Position numbers and translations under genes: made by a program. DNA of 64,000 bases from Deltaproteobacteria bacterium (GTDB lineage: Bacteria; Myxococcota; JADLHZ01): assembly GCA_020848545.1 (NCBI GenBank), contig JADLHZ010000065.1, forward strand, positions 1-64,000, written 5' to 3'. Positions 1-8,279 of this stretch are shown piece by piece. The notes below the pieces were generated by a model that was not told where the DNA came from, made no database searches, and saw only the letters and a program-made list of their open reading frames with translations. Positions within the stretch are counted from its first letter, which is position 1; each line of letters opens with the position of its first letter.

Positions 1-196
1 ATGCAAGCAAAACGCCCACAGCATCGAACATCCGCCAAATTTTCAGCTCATCACCACCCCAACCCGGCGACGGCGACGGCGACGTCAACGCCTACGAGCA
101 ATCTTCATGCGGTCGAAGGACTAGTACTTTGGCGGGCATCTTACGACGAATGTCCTTGCCTAATCGGGGCGCACTCTCGTAAGCGCCGCGGCCGTC
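1..196. other. Non-coding left edge
   Basis: I see no supported gene here. The open frames crossing it have arginine-rich, GC-driven translations. It holds a short hexameric repeat (66-92) and is the likely 5' untranslated/promoter region of the gene starting at 197, but no convincing -35/-10 pair stands out. Confidence 0.5.
66..92. repeat. Hexameric GGCGAC repeat ending in GTCAAC
   Basis: Three perfect copies of GGCGAC are followed by GTCAACGCC. The same theme (GGCGAC units next to a GTCAAC unit) recurs at 24449-24489, 62551-62575 and 62714-62755, so this is a dispersed simple-repeat family. Confidence 0.7.
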
Positions 197-1279
197 ATGA
201 CCACACTTTTGCTTTCCGTCCTGCTCTCCGTCGACTGGGCGAGCGGCGTCTCGACCGACGCCCTGGCTTCCTATCTCAGCGGCGACAAGCTGCGCATCGT
301 CATCGTCGCGAGCGGCGAGGAGAGCCCCGATCTCAAGACGGTCACGTCGCTGCTCGAAGCGAAGCTCAAAGAGACGAAGAAGACGCGCGTCGTCGTGTCG
401 AGCGCCGCGCTCGGCAAGTTCACCGCGCTCGACGACGAAGCGATCGTCAAGAAGTGCAGCAAGCTGCCGATCGATCTCGTGCTCGTCAGCCGCGTGTTCG
501 CCGACGCCGGCACCGCGATGATCACCGTGTACGACGTGCAAGGCACGCTGCAGAGCGCGTTCACGATCGAGGCAGGCAAGGCGCTGGCGACGAAGCAACA
601 CACGCTCGACGGCGAGACCAAGGCCGCGGTCGCGATCAGCAACGCGATCAAGGCCGGCGACGGTGCCAAGGGCGCGCAGCACGCGATCGGCAACGAGGGC
701 TACGACAGCGAGTTCCTCTGGTTCGACGGCCAGTACAAAGATCGCGACGGCCGCGTGTCGCAGAAGTGGCGGCCGGTGCTCGCCGGAAAATACGGAAAGC
801 CCGTTGATCCGATCGAGTTCTACAACCGCGTCGAGCGGCCGGACCTCGCGGACAAGTACAAGTCGAGGAAGGCGACGAAGCTCGGCCTCGGCATCACCGG
901 CGCGATCGTCGTGCCGGCCGGCGTGTTGATGACCGTCTTCGGCTCGCTGATCTCGCCGATGCCGATCCGCGGCGCCTGCCTGCGCTACATCGCGCCCGGC
1001 AACTACTATATGTGCGCCGACTACAGCTACGCGCCAAGCCCGGCGCTGCCGCTGCTCATCGTCGGTCCGACGGCGATGGCCGCGGGCCTCTCGTTCATCA
1101 TCGCTGCCATCGCGCTGAAGACGCACCCGATCACCGCCGCTGAAGGCCGCGAGCTCGTCGACGCGCACAACTCGAAGTTGCGCGAGCGGGCCGAGGCCGG
1201 CACCCGCGTGAGCTTCGACGTGCCGAGCGTGGGCATCACGCCGAACGGCGTCGGCTTCCAGTGGGGAGGATCGTTCTGA
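197..1279 (+). CDS. Envelope protein of unknown function with two C-terminal membrane segments
   Basis: The 360-residue product begins with a short hydrophobic N-terminus (MTTLLLSVLLSV) suggesting a signal peptide. Residues about 30-150 resemble, in layout only, the TolB-N/CsgG-like fold found in envelope proteins (alternating strands, VVVSSAALGKF, DLVLVSRVF). Two hydrophobic stretches follow, near residues 232-255 and 280-302 (LGLGITGAIVVPAGVLM and LPLLIVGPTAMAAGLSFII). The stop codon overlaps the start of the serine protease gene by one base (TGATG), so the two are probably translated together with the third gene at 2118. A similar layout occurs in the gene at 54532. I do not recognise a family, and the function is unknown. 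Confidence 0.8.
   Translation: MTTLLLSVLLSVDWASGVSTDALASYLSGDKLRIVIVASGEESPDLKTVTSLLEAKLKETKKTRVVVSSAALGKFTALDDEAIVKKCSKLPIDLVLVSRVFADAGTAMITVYDVQGTLQSAFTIEAGKALATKQHTLDGETKAAVAISNAIKAGDGAKGAQHAIGNEGYDSEFLWFDGQYKDRDGRVSQKWRPVLAGKYGKPVDPIEFYNRVERPDLADKYKSRKATKLGLGITGAIVVPAGVLMTVFGSLISPMPIRGACLRYIAPGNYYMCADYSYAPSPALPLLIVGPTAMAAGLSFIIAAIALKTHPITAAEGRELVDAHNSKLRERAEAGTRVSFDVPSVGITPNGVGFQWGGSF
1262..1269 (+). promoter_or_regulatory. Ribosome binding site for the serine protease
   Basis: GGGGAGGA lies 9 bases before the ATG at 1279. It supports that start over the in-frame GTG at 1261, which would overlap the upstream gene further. Confidence 0.6.
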
Positions 1280-2121
1280 TGTTGGGCTTCGTCTTCGCCG
1301 CTGCCTTGGCCGCCGATGCGTCCGTCTGGGCGCAGCTCGCGAACGAACAGCAAGCGCTCTTCGAGAAGGTGGCCCCGAGCGTCGTCTTCATCCTGAACGA
1401 AGGCCAGCAAGCGAGCGGGGCGCCCGAAGAAGACAAGCGCAGCATCGGCTCGGGCTTCTTCGTGACGAAGTGGGGCTTGATCCTCACGAACGCGCACGTC
1501 GTCAGAGACACGACGCGCGTCACGGTCGTCACGCTCGCCGGCAAGCGCTTGAACGGCAAGGTCATCGAGCGCGCGACCAAAGAGGTCGACCTCGCGTTGA
1601 TCCGCGTCGACGAGCCGGAAGCGAAGCCCTTGGAGCTCGGCACGCCCGAGCAAGTGCGCATCGGCAACCTCGTCGGCGCCATCGGCCACGGCATGGGCGG
1701 CATCTGGACCTTCAACACCGGCATCATCACCAACAACTACTCGGTGAAAGACGCCGCCGTGTTTCAGACGCAGATCCCGATCAACTCCGGCAACTCGGGC
1801 GGACCGGTGTTCGATGCGCAAGGCCGCGTGCTCGGCGTGGTCACGGCGCAGTTGAGCGGCGCGAACCTCGTGAACTTCGCCATCCGCGCCGACATGGCCG
1901 CGCTCTATTTGCCGTCGTTCGCGAAGTACACGGGATCATTCATCACGGTGAATGCTCCCAAAGACGTGCCGGTGCTCGTCGACGGCACGCTCATCGGCCG
2001 CGGCCCGAGGGTGATGGTGCCGGTCAAGAAGGGCCGCTACGAGATCAGCGCGTTGATCGCGGGGCGGCTCGTGAAGAAGACCGCGAACCTCCCCGATGAT
2101 CTCGTGGTGGACTTGAAGTGA
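1279..2121 (+). CDS. Secreted trypsin-like serine protease (HtrA-type protease domain)
   Basis: The 280-residue protein has a hydrophobic N-terminus (LGFVFAAALAADA) consistent with export. The trypsin-fold catalytic triad is complete: His73 in TNAHVV, Asp104 in VDLALI and Ser173 in NSGNSGGP. These motifs match the DegP/HtrA group (S1C). No PDZ domain follows. Residues about 222-280 instead look like a PEGA-type beta domain (VPVLVDGTLIGRG, then KKGRYEISALI), which in this family is often a surface-binding module. The gene overlaps its neighbours at both ends by 1-4 bases, forming a compact three-gene operon (197-3035). The substrate is unknown; an envelope quality-control role is inferred from family only. 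Confidence 0.88.
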   Translation: MLGFVFAAALAADASVWAQLANEQQALFEKVAPSVVFILNEGQQASGAPEEDKRSIGSGFFVTKWGLILTNAHVVRDTTRVTVVTLAGKRLNGKVIERATKEVDLALIRVDEPEAKPLELGTPEQVRIGNLVGAIGHGMGGIWTFNTGIITNNYSVKDAAVFQTQIPINSGNSGGPVFDAQGRVLGVVTAQLSGANLVNFAIRADMAALYLPSFAKYTGSFITVNAPKDVPVLVDGTLIGRGPRVMVPVKKGRYEISALIAGRLVKKTANLPDDLVVDLK

Positions 2122-3035
2122 AGCGCGCGTTCGTTCTTTCGCTGCTCGCCGTGGCCTGCGTGCCGAAGAGCGATATCGGCCAGGTCTGCGCCGTCGCCGC
2201 CGACTGCGTTCCCGGCCTCGAGTGCGCCGCAGCGAAGTGCACGTACCCCATCGGCGCGCGCGTCCAAGCGAGCGGCGTCTGCGGCGACGGCGTCATCAAC
2301 AGCAGCGAGACGTGCGACAAAGGCATCCCCGACGGCGCCGGCAAGTGCCCGACGCAGGAGACCTGCGACGACGGCGACGGCTGCACGATCGACATCACGG
2401 AGCCCGACACCTGCCGCGCCGAGTGCGTCAAGACGAAGATCCTCGGCAACAAGCACGGCGACGGCTGCTGCCAGAATCCTACGACGATCCGCGCGAGCAT
2501 GGACGACGATTGCCCGAAGCTCGGCATGTTCGAGACGTGCAAAGAGAACGCCGACTGCGCGTCGAACATCTGCTCGAACGGCAACGGCGCCTACTACGGG
2601 ACCCAGTGCTTGCAAACGTGCAACGAGGCCGAGCCGCTGCCCGAAGGCGACTGCCCGATGGCGATCTACAAGACGAAGGACGGCATCACGAAGAGCGTCC
2701 TTTGCGTGCACGACAACTGCGTCGCGCTCTCGAGCTTCGACGAGAAGGCGAAGTGGATCGTATTGAAGGAAGGCGTCAAAGCGAGCGCCGCGGCGAGCCA
2801 GAAGACCTATTTCTTCTTCGCGAACCCGGGCACGAAGTCCGCGACCTTCACCGCCTCGGTCACGCCCACTGGCAGCGGCGGCTACACGTCGATCTGCAAC
2901 GGCTATGACGACCCCGGCTATCGCTGCGATTCGTACGCGCCCTACGAAGGCACCGAAAACCTCGGCGGCGGCAAGCGCATGGTGTGGCAGGTGCAATCGG
3001 ACATGCCGTACGAAGTCGTCGTCACCAAGCGCTGA
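2118..3035 (+). CDS. Cysteine-rich lipoprotein with Myxococcus-type disulfide repeat
   Basis: GTG start overlapping the previous stop (GTGA). The N-terminus MKRAFVLSLLAVAC is a lipoprotein signal with Cys14 as the likely lipidated residue. The 305-residue protein is rich in cysteine. It contains CGDGVINSSETCDKG, which matches the myxobacterial CGDG...E.CD disulfide repeat, plus smaller C-x(5,6)-C units such as VCAVAADC and NADCASNIC. The last ~90 residues, with few cysteines, resemble a beta-sandwich. It is last in the protease operon, so it may be an outer-membrane partner or a substrate. No enzymatic motif is visible. Confidence 0.85.
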   Translation: MKRAFVLSLLAVACVPKSDIGQVCAVAADCVPGLECAAAKCTYPIGARVQASGVCGDGVINSSETCDKGIPDGAGKCPTQETCDDGDGCTIDITEPDTCRAECVKTKILGNKHGDGCCQNPTTIRASMDDDCPKLGMFETCKENADCASNICSNGNGAYYGTQCLQTCNEAEPLPEGDCPMAIYKTKDGITKSVLCVHDNCVALSSFDEKAKWIVLKEGVKASAAASQKTYFFFANPGTKSATFTASVTPTGSGGYTSICNGYDDPGYRCDSYAPYEGTENLGGGKRMVWQVQSDMPYEVVVTKR

Positions 3036-3524
3036 TCACTCGAACTCGGTCGCGGTCCAGCTCAGCGAGCCACCGATTCCGATGCTCGTCCTCACGTCTT
3101 CGGACCACACCGACGGATTGAACGAAGTATCGAAGTTCACCATGAAGCGGCCGACGTCGGGGAAGGTGAAGCCAACGCCGCCGCCGATCGGGACACGCAA
3201 ACCGCTGCTCAACAAGTCGAGCCCGGTGTAGGCGCCGAAGCTCATGCCGAAGATGTGAAATCCGCCGCTCGCCCGAAAGCCGGCGCCGCCGTAGACGGTG
3301 TCTTTGACCGCGTAGTCGTCGTTCGCGAACAAGCCGCCGATCGAAAGGCTCGGCATCAAGTCGAAGGCAGCGCCGGTCAAACCCCAGCGATCGATGCCGC
3401 AGCTCAGCCCGGCGCCCGAGATGCCCGCGTCGAGCGACCCCACGTAGTCCGGCGGACGTCCCTCATCGCCAACGTAGCCACTGCCGCCGAGACGCAAGGT
3501 AGGCTTCCATTTGAATTCGCACAT
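3036..3524 (-). CDS. Hypothetical beta-rich, possibly outer-membrane protein
   Basis: 162 residues of alternating Gly/aromatic strands (LRLGGSGYVGD, YGGAGFRASGGFHIF, VPIGGGVGFTFP) ending in WTATEFE. The pattern suggests a small beta-barrel or porin-like fold. The protein starts MCEFKWKP without an obvious signal peptide, so either the true start lies elsewhere or it is a fragment of a larger barrel. Its stop abuts the stop of the convergent lipoprotein gene directly. No family recognised. Confidence 0.6.
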   Translation of the reverse strand: MCEFKWKPTLRLGGSGYVGDEGRPPDYVGSLDAGISGAGLSCGIDRWGLTGAAFDLMPSLSIGGLFANDDYAVKDTVYGGAGFRASGGFHIFGMSFGAYTGLDLLSSGLRVPIGGGVGFTFPDVGRFMVNFDTSFNPSVWSEDVRTSIGIGGSLSWTATEFE

Positions 3525-3645
3525 GCATCTTTGTCGTCACGGGCAACGCGATCGGCCTGAGTGACAAGCCGGGTTGACGGCGGCGTCAGGAGAAGCGTCA
3601 CCACTCGGTCGCGATTCACGGCACGCCACGCGCGCGGTCACGACG

Positions 3646-4935
3646 CTACGGCGCACCGATGTGAATGGTCGTCCGCGATCCCGGAACATGCGCGCGGCCG
3701 TTCTTCACCACGCAACCCTCGCACGTGACGCCGTCCGGATAGACCCGCGCCGGCACGCTGATGACGGTCTCACCGGCGCCGCCTGAGGTCTCGAGCGTGA
3801 AGGTGCGCGTCGCTTCATCGTAGGCGCACGAGCGCGGCGTTCCCGCGACGCGCTCCGGGTACGGCCGCACGATCGCGTCGAGCAGCGTGTCCTTCGGAAC
3901 GCCGTCGCGATCGAAGATACTGTACGCGTCGTCTTTGCCGAGCGCCCAATACCCAGCGCCGATGCACGCCGGCGAGAGCGCGTCGTAGACCGCGTCCATG
4001 TATGCGGTGATTCCTGCATGCTTCGGCTGGCCTCCGTACTCGCCGATCCACAAAGCGAGGCCGCGCGCGCGAGCTTCCTCGGCGAGGGCGACGGCGTTCG
4101 CCGTGAGCGCTGCCCGGCGATCGTCCGAGAAGCCGCTCCCCTGCTCGGCGCCCGCGTCATAGAGGTGTGGCGCGTAGACGACGTTCGCTTCGGAGAACGA
4201 AGGAAGCGCCGTCGCGACCCCGAGGTTTCTGCTCGACGCCGGCTCGACGAACGCGATCCAACTCGGGGCCTGCGCGCGGACGGCAGCGATGACGCGCGCG
4301 TAGAGCTTCGGAAGCACGCGCGCTTCGAACGCGTCGAGCTCGAACGCGCCCCAGTGCGGCTCGTTCATCGGATCGAAGCCGACGACGCGCGGGTTCTTCA
4401 CGAGCGTGCGGGCAACAGCGGCCCATGCGCGCGCGTACTCGTCCTGCAGCGCCGGGTCGCGCCAAAAAGCGTCGAAGCACGCGATCACGTTTTCGTCCGC
4501 GTAGCCAAGCATCCACGGCGCGCGCGGCACGAACGCGAGGTAGCGATCCTCGGCGCAGGCCCAGCGTGGCGCGCCGTTGCCGCCGGCGAAGCCGCCACCG
4601 AAGAGATCTTGGTGCATGTCGACGATGACGTAGAGCTCAGCCCGCGTCGCGCGCTCGACCTCGGCGGCGACGGCGTCCAAGTACGCCTGATCGATCTCGC
4701 CGCGCGCCGGCGCGATCGCCTGCCATTCGACCAGGAAGCGCACGCTGTTCATGCCGAGCGCGTCGCGCACGAAGCCGTAGTCGACCTCGCGATCGAGAAA
4801 CGGCGCGCGCTTGTGCGAGGGCGAGACGTTGACGCCGCGGAGGATGACAGCGCCGCCGTCCGCATCGCGGATGAACCCGTCGCGCACCGCGAGCGGCGAC
4901 GTGCAAGCGCACAAGAAGACGACCAGCCATCGCAC
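3646..4935 (-). CDS. GH5 glycoside hydrolase lipoprotein, endoglycoceramidase-like
   Basis: I chose the GTG at 4935 because it gives a lipoprotein signal (VRWLVVFLCAC|TSP); a longer reading would run into the divergent gene. The ~429-residue enzyme carries GH5 hallmarks: the proton donor Glu192 in MNEPHWG and the nucleophile Glu299 in LWIGEYGG. The segments VIVDMHQDLFGGG, NGAPRWACAED and CFDAFWRDPALQDEYARAWA match the endoglycosylceramidase branch of GH5 rather than ordinary cellulases. Those enzymes release the whole glycan from glycosphingolipids. A small C-terminal beta domain is present (residues about 370-429). It is probably anchored in the outer membrane. Its presence in the same window as a sphingoid-base locus (19-29 kb) is suggestive. 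Plain endo-glucanase activity cannot be excluded. Confidence 0.8.
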   Translation of the reverse strand: MRWLVVFLCACTSPLAVRDGFIRDADGGAVILRGVNVSPSHKRAPFLDREVDYGFVRDALGMNSVRFLVEWQAIAPARGEIDQAYLDAVAAEVERATRAELYVIVDMHQDLFGGGFAGGNGAPRWACAEDRYLAFVPRAPWMLGYADENVIACFDAFWRDPALQDEYARAWAAVARTLVKNPRVVGFDPMNEPHWGAFELDAFEARVLPKLYARVIAAVRAQAPSWIAFVEPASSRNLGVATALPSFSEANVVYAPHLYDAGAEQGSGFSDDRRAALTANAVALAEEARARGLALWIGEYGGQPKHAGITAYMDAVYDALSPACIGAGYWALGKDDAYSIFDRDGVPKDTLLDAIVRPYPERVAGTPRSCAYDEATRTFTLETSGGAGETVISVPARVYPDGVTCEGCVVKNGRAHVPGSRTTIHIGAP

Positions 4936-5008
4936 GCCCGCAGTTATCGCCGTGCTCTCTCGTCGGCCGTCGCCTGCAGGACCGGCTCGTGCTAGCCGAC
5001 GCGGACAA

Positions 5009-5821
5009 ATGGCACTCGGCGGACGCATTTGCCCCTACTGCAAGCGCTACACGGCGAAAGACGAGCCGCGCTGCATCTACTGCAACCAGTTCCTCGGCCC
5101 GCAGTGGGTGACCGAGGCGATGAAGATCCTGAACAGCAACGGCCTGGTGGCGACCAACCTCATCGCCGGCGCCTGCGTCATCATGTTCTTCGTCGAGGTG
5201 GCGATGACGGTCGCGACGGCAAAGACGCCGCCGTCGCCGATGAGCTTCCTCTTCTTCCGCGGCATCAGCGGCAGCGTGCTCGATCGGCTCGGCGCGCTGT
5301 CGACCGACGCGCACGAGCCGTGGCGCCTGCTCGCGAGCTGCTTCTTGCACATGGGCGCGGCGCACCTTCTGATGAACATGTGGGCGCTCTACGACTTCGC
5401 CCGCGCGCTCGAACCTTCGATCAAGTGGCCGCGCTTCTTCGTCAGCTTCGTGGTCACCGGCATCATCGGCTTCGCCGTCAGCGAGTGGTGGTACGGGCAG
5501 AAGGACTACCTGACGGCTGGCGCGAGCGGCGCGGTGTTCGGCGTGCAGGGCCTCTTGCTCGGTGATTTTCTCAGCAAGAAGGATCCGCGCTTTCAGCAGT
5601 TTCTGTGGCGTACGATCATCTACAGCGCGATCTTCTACTACGCGATCGGCACGAACCAAGCCGCGCACATGGGCGGCCTCGCTGCCGGCATCGGGATCGG
5701 CTTCCTCTTCGGCAAGGAGTCGCGGCCTTGGTATCGCGAGAAGTACTTCAAGGCCGCCGCGTTCGTGTGCATGCTGCTCATCGTCGTCACCTTCGCGTTT
5801 GTCGTGAGAAACGCGTGGTGA
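5009..5821 (+). CDS. Rhomboid intramembrane serine protease with N-terminal zinc ribbon
   Basis: 270 residues starting MALGGRICPYC. Residues 8-25 form a four-cysteine zinc ribbon (C8PYC11, C22IYC25). The rest is a six-helix rhomboid: HMGAAHLLMN (His114, His119, Asn123), the catalytic Ser173 in GASGAVFG, and the catalytic His220 in AAHMGGLAAG, so the Ser-His dyad is intact. The gene is divergent from the GH5 gene, and the ATG at 5009 leaves a 73-base shared upstream region. Rhomboids cleave single-pass membrane proteins within the bilayer; the substrate here is unknown. The zinc ribbon would sit in the cytoplasm. Confidence 0.9.
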   Translation: MALGGRICPYCKRYTAKDEPRCIYCNQFLGPQWVTEAMKILNSNGLVATNLIAGACVIMFFVEVAMTVATAKTPPSPMSFLFFRGISGSVLDRLGALSTDAHEPWRLLASCFLHMGAAHLLMNMWALYDFARALEPSIKWPRFFVSFVVTGIIGFAVSEWWYGQKDYLTAGASGAVFGVQGLLLGDFLSKKDPRFQQFLWRTIIYSAIFYYAIGTNQAAHMGGLAAGIGIGFLFGKESRPWYREKYFKAAAFVCMLLIVVTFAFVVRNAW

Positions 5822-5844
5822 AGAGCGCGCTGGCGTGATCTCGC

Positions 5845-6381
5845 TCAGCGCGTCCCCTCGCCGAGCTGCAGCGTGAGCTCCGTCTCGGTGACGACGCGTG
5901 CTTTGTCCGGCGTCGCGAGCGCGGCGCGGGTCATCGGTCGATCCACGAGCAAGAGGTGCAGCTTCCACTCGCGCTCGGATTTGTGCTCGTCGGAGAGCCT
6001 GATGGCCTGCGACAGCACCTCGACGCCCGCGCGCGGGAGCACCTCGGGCATCGCGCCGGAGACGCTCGGAAAATACCAAACGCGATCGTGCGCGGCGTTC
6101 TCGGCGTAGGCCGCGAGGTACGCCGTCCTTTCGGTACGACCCGCGATCAGCTTCACGTAGGTGCCGAGGCGGCACGGCTCGGAACAGTGTGCGGTGATGA
6201 AGGTGCCCTTCTCGGGGATCTCGGGGCCGCGTTCGAGCGCCATCGCGTCGGGCGACTTCTGCCGGCCGGGCTCGATCTCGCGAATGATGGCAGCGAGGAT
6301 CGGCACGCCGGCGAGCAAGGCGGCGACGCTGGTGATGATCAGGAACCAGGGGATCGTTGAGCGTTTTTCCGGCGCGGGCAT
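5845..6381 (-). CDS. Membrane-anchored protein of unknown function
   Basis: 178 residues with one N-terminal transmembrane helix (WFLIITSVAALLAGVPILAAII, residues about 12-33) and a soluble, presumably periplasmic domain. The domain starts with a possible disulfide (HCSEPCRLG), followed by alternating strands. It converges on the rhomboid gene and is divergent from the DCC protein gene. No family recognised. Confidence 0.75.
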   Translation of the reverse strand: MPAPEKRSTIPWFLIITSVAALLAGVPILAAIIREIEPGRQKSPDAMALERGPEIPEKGTFITAHCSEPCRLGTYVKLIAGRTERTAYLAAYAENAAHDRVWYFPSVSGAMPEVLPRAGVEVLSQAIRLSDEHKSEREWKLHLLLVDRPMTRAALATPDKARVVTETELTLQLGEGTR

Positions 6382-6418
6382 GCGAACTCCGCGCCCTGCA
6401 TGCTAGAGTGAGCTCAAA

Positions 6419-6817
6419 ATGGCAACGCTCGAGCCAAAGGCGATCGTGCTCTTCGACGGCGTCTGCAACCTGTGCAACGCGAGCGTCAACTTCATCATCG
6501 ACCGCGATCGCGACGGATACTTTCGCTTCGCGGCGCTGCAGTCGGAAACAGCCAAAGCGCTCGGCGAGACATTCAGCGGCGATCCGGAGAGCGTCGTGCT
6601 GATCGAAGGAGGCAAGCGCTACGCACACTCGACCGCGGCGCTGCGCATCGCGCGCAAGCTGCGCGGCGCCTGGCCGTTGTTCTACGCATTCATCGTGGTG
6701 CCGCGGCCGCTGCGCGACGTCGTGTATCGCTTCATCGCTCGCCATAGGTACCGCTGGTTCGGCCGCAAAGACGCGTGCCGCCTACCCTCGCCAGAGTTGA
6801 AGGCGCGTTTTCTCTGA
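6419..6817 (+). CDS. DCC-family thiol oxidoreductase-like protein
   Basis: 132 residues. The N-terminal VLFDGVCNLCNASVNFI carries the DGxCxxC signature of the DCC (YuxK) family, a thioredoxin-like group proposed to act in thiol-disulfide exchange. The remaining signature elements (FRFAALQSE; a late Arg/Trp-rich HRYRWFGRKDAC) fit the family's usual length of 115-140 residues. It is a cytosolic, single-gene unit. The physiological partner is unknown. Confidence 0.85.
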   Translation: MATLEPKAIVLFDGVCNLCNASVNFIIDRDRDGYFRFAALQSETAKALGETFSGDPESVVLIEGGKRYAHSTAALRIARKLRGAWPLFYAFIVVPRPLRDVVYRFIARHRYRWFGRKDACRLPSPELKARFL

Positions 6818-6894
6818 GCGTGAAGTAAGCCCCGCCACGCATTCGTCACACAACGTTCGCCTGAACGAAACGCCGCGCGAGTAGCTATGATCGC

Positions 6895-7581
6895 GTGAGC
6901 ACACTCTTCCAAGCGCCCTCGCTCGAAGGTTCTCGCGGACGCACGCTGACGACGACGCTCGTCTCGGTCGGCATCTACGGCGGCGTCATCGCGTTCATCT
7001 TCTTGGCCGGCGCCGCCGCGCAGTCCGAAGTCGTGCAGCAGAAGCTCGAGGTCATCTTCCGCGCGCCGCCGCGGCAGACGCCGCCGCAAGAAGCCGCGCC
7101 GCCACCACCGCAGAACAAGCCGCGCTCGCTGCGGCCAATTCAGGCGACGATGCAGACGATACCGCTCGCCATTCCGGACGCGCCGCCGACCGTGTCGGAT
7201 CCGGCGCCGCCCGTCGCGGTCGAGACGCAAACCGCGCCGCCACCCGCTGACGCGCCGCCGGCACCACCGCCGAAAGTGCGCGAGCCGATCAACCTGCCAG
7301 AGAACGCGACACCGCCCGTCGCCGACGCCGGCAATGTCGCCCCAGCGTTTCCCGAGCAAGCCCTGAGCATGGGCAAAGACAGCGAAGCGCTCGTCATCTT
7401 GAAGATCGTCGTCGGTGAAGACGGCCGTGTCGCGCGCGTGCAAGTGATGAAAGGCGATGAGCCCTTCGTCGCCGCCGCGCTCGCCGCAGTGAGGACCTGG
7501 CACTACTCCCCTGCGCTCGTCGACGGCCAAGCCACGGCCGTCTTTCGCATCGTCAAAATCCCCTTTCGCTTGCGAGGTTGA
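6895..7581 (+). CDS. tonB: TonB energy-transducing protein
   Basis: GTG start at 6895. 228 residues with one transmembrane helix (residues about 22-42, LVSVGIYGGVIAFIFLAGAA), a long proline-rich periplasmic spacer (about 55-140) and a C-terminal TonB domain (about 145-228, PAFPEQALSMGKDSEALVIL...WHYSPALVDGQ). It couples the proton-motive force, via ExbB/ExbD, to outer-membrane receptors. It is first in a tight operon with ExbB and two ExbD genes (7584-9122), and a TonB-dependent receptor follows at 9327. The N-terminal cytoplasmic leader (about 20 residues) is longer than in E. coli TonB. Confidence 0.92.
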   Translation: MSTLFQAPSLEGSRGRTLTTTLVSVGIYGGVIAFIFLAGAAAQSEVVQQKLEVIFRAPPRQTPPQEAAPPPPQNKPRSLRPIQATMQTIPLAIPDAPPTVSDPAPPVAVETQTAPPPADAPPAPPPKVREPINLPENATPPVADAGNVAPAFPEQALSMGKDSEALVILKIVVGEDGRVARVQVMKGDEPFVAAALAAVRTWHYSPALVDGQATAVFRIVKIPFRLRG

Positions 7582-7583
7582 CC

Positions 7584-8279
7584 ATGGATATATTGAAGAT
7601 ATTCGGTGAGATGGACGGCTTTTCACGCGGGATCGTCGGCACCTTGCTGCTGATGGCGGTCGCCTCCTTGAGCATCTTCATGGAGCGGCTCTGGAGCTAT
7701 CGCCGCGCGGCGCGGGTGACGAAGATCTTCAGCGCCGACGCCGGCGTGATGCTCGCCAAGAACGGCTACAACGATCTTCTGAGCCACGCCGAGAAGCACA
7801 AGGCGAGCCCCTTCGCGTGGCTCGTCGCGGAGACGATGCGCTTCTTCCTGCAAGCGCGCATGACGCCCGGAAAGCTCCCGCTCGTCGAGCGCGTGCGCCG
7901 CGACTGTGAGCGCAAGCTCGACGCCGTGGCCAGCGACTTGAAGCGTGGTCACTCGGTGCTCGCATCGGTCGGATCCGTCGCGCCCTTCGTCGGCCTGCTC
8001 GGCACGGTCGTCGGCATCATCGCGTCGTTCCAATCGATCGCCAAAGAAGGCTCGGGCGGTCTCGGCGTCGTCTCGGCCGGCATCTCCGAGGCGCTCGTCG
8101 TCACGGCGCTCGGCTTGCTCGTGGCGATTCCGTCGGTGCTCGCCTTCAACTTGCTGACCGCGCGCGCGGACAAGATCGTGCTCGAGCTCGAGCGCAGCCG
8201 CGGCGAGCTCTTGGATCACTTGGAGCACACTGCGATCGAAGTCGTGTGGACGGAAGGCGGGGCGTCGCGTGCGGCGTAG
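7584..8279 (+). CDS. exbB: ExbB/TolQ-family proton channel subunit
   Basis: The ATG at 7584 is preceded by GAGG (7574-7577), so it is preferred to a TTG two codons earlier that overlaps the TonB stop. 231 residues with three membrane helices: one N-terminal (about 15-32) and two C-terminal flanking the conserved SVGSVAPFVGLLGTVVGII and EALVVTALGLLVAIPSVLAF motifs of the MotA/TolQ/ExbB channel family. It forms the pentameric inner-membrane channel around the ExbD dimer. Its end overlaps the first ExbD gene by 11 bases. Confidence 0.93.
   Translation: MDILKIFGEMDGFSRGIVGTLLLMAVASLSIFMERLWSYRRAARVTKIFSADAGVMLAKNGYNDLLSHAEKHKASPFAWLVAETMRFFLQARMTPGKLPLVERVRRDCERKLDAVASDLKRGHSVLASVGSVAPFVGLLGTVVGIIASFQSIAKEGSGGLGVVSAGISEALVVTALGLLVAIPSVLAFNLLTARADKIVLELERSRGELLDHLEHTAIEVVWTEGGASRAA

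Noticed and set aside
4637-6745. Long minus-strand open frame across the rhomboid and DCC genes
   Set aside because: Its Arg-rich translation has no motif, while the plus-strand genes carry clear signatures (rhomboid dyad, DGVCNLC).
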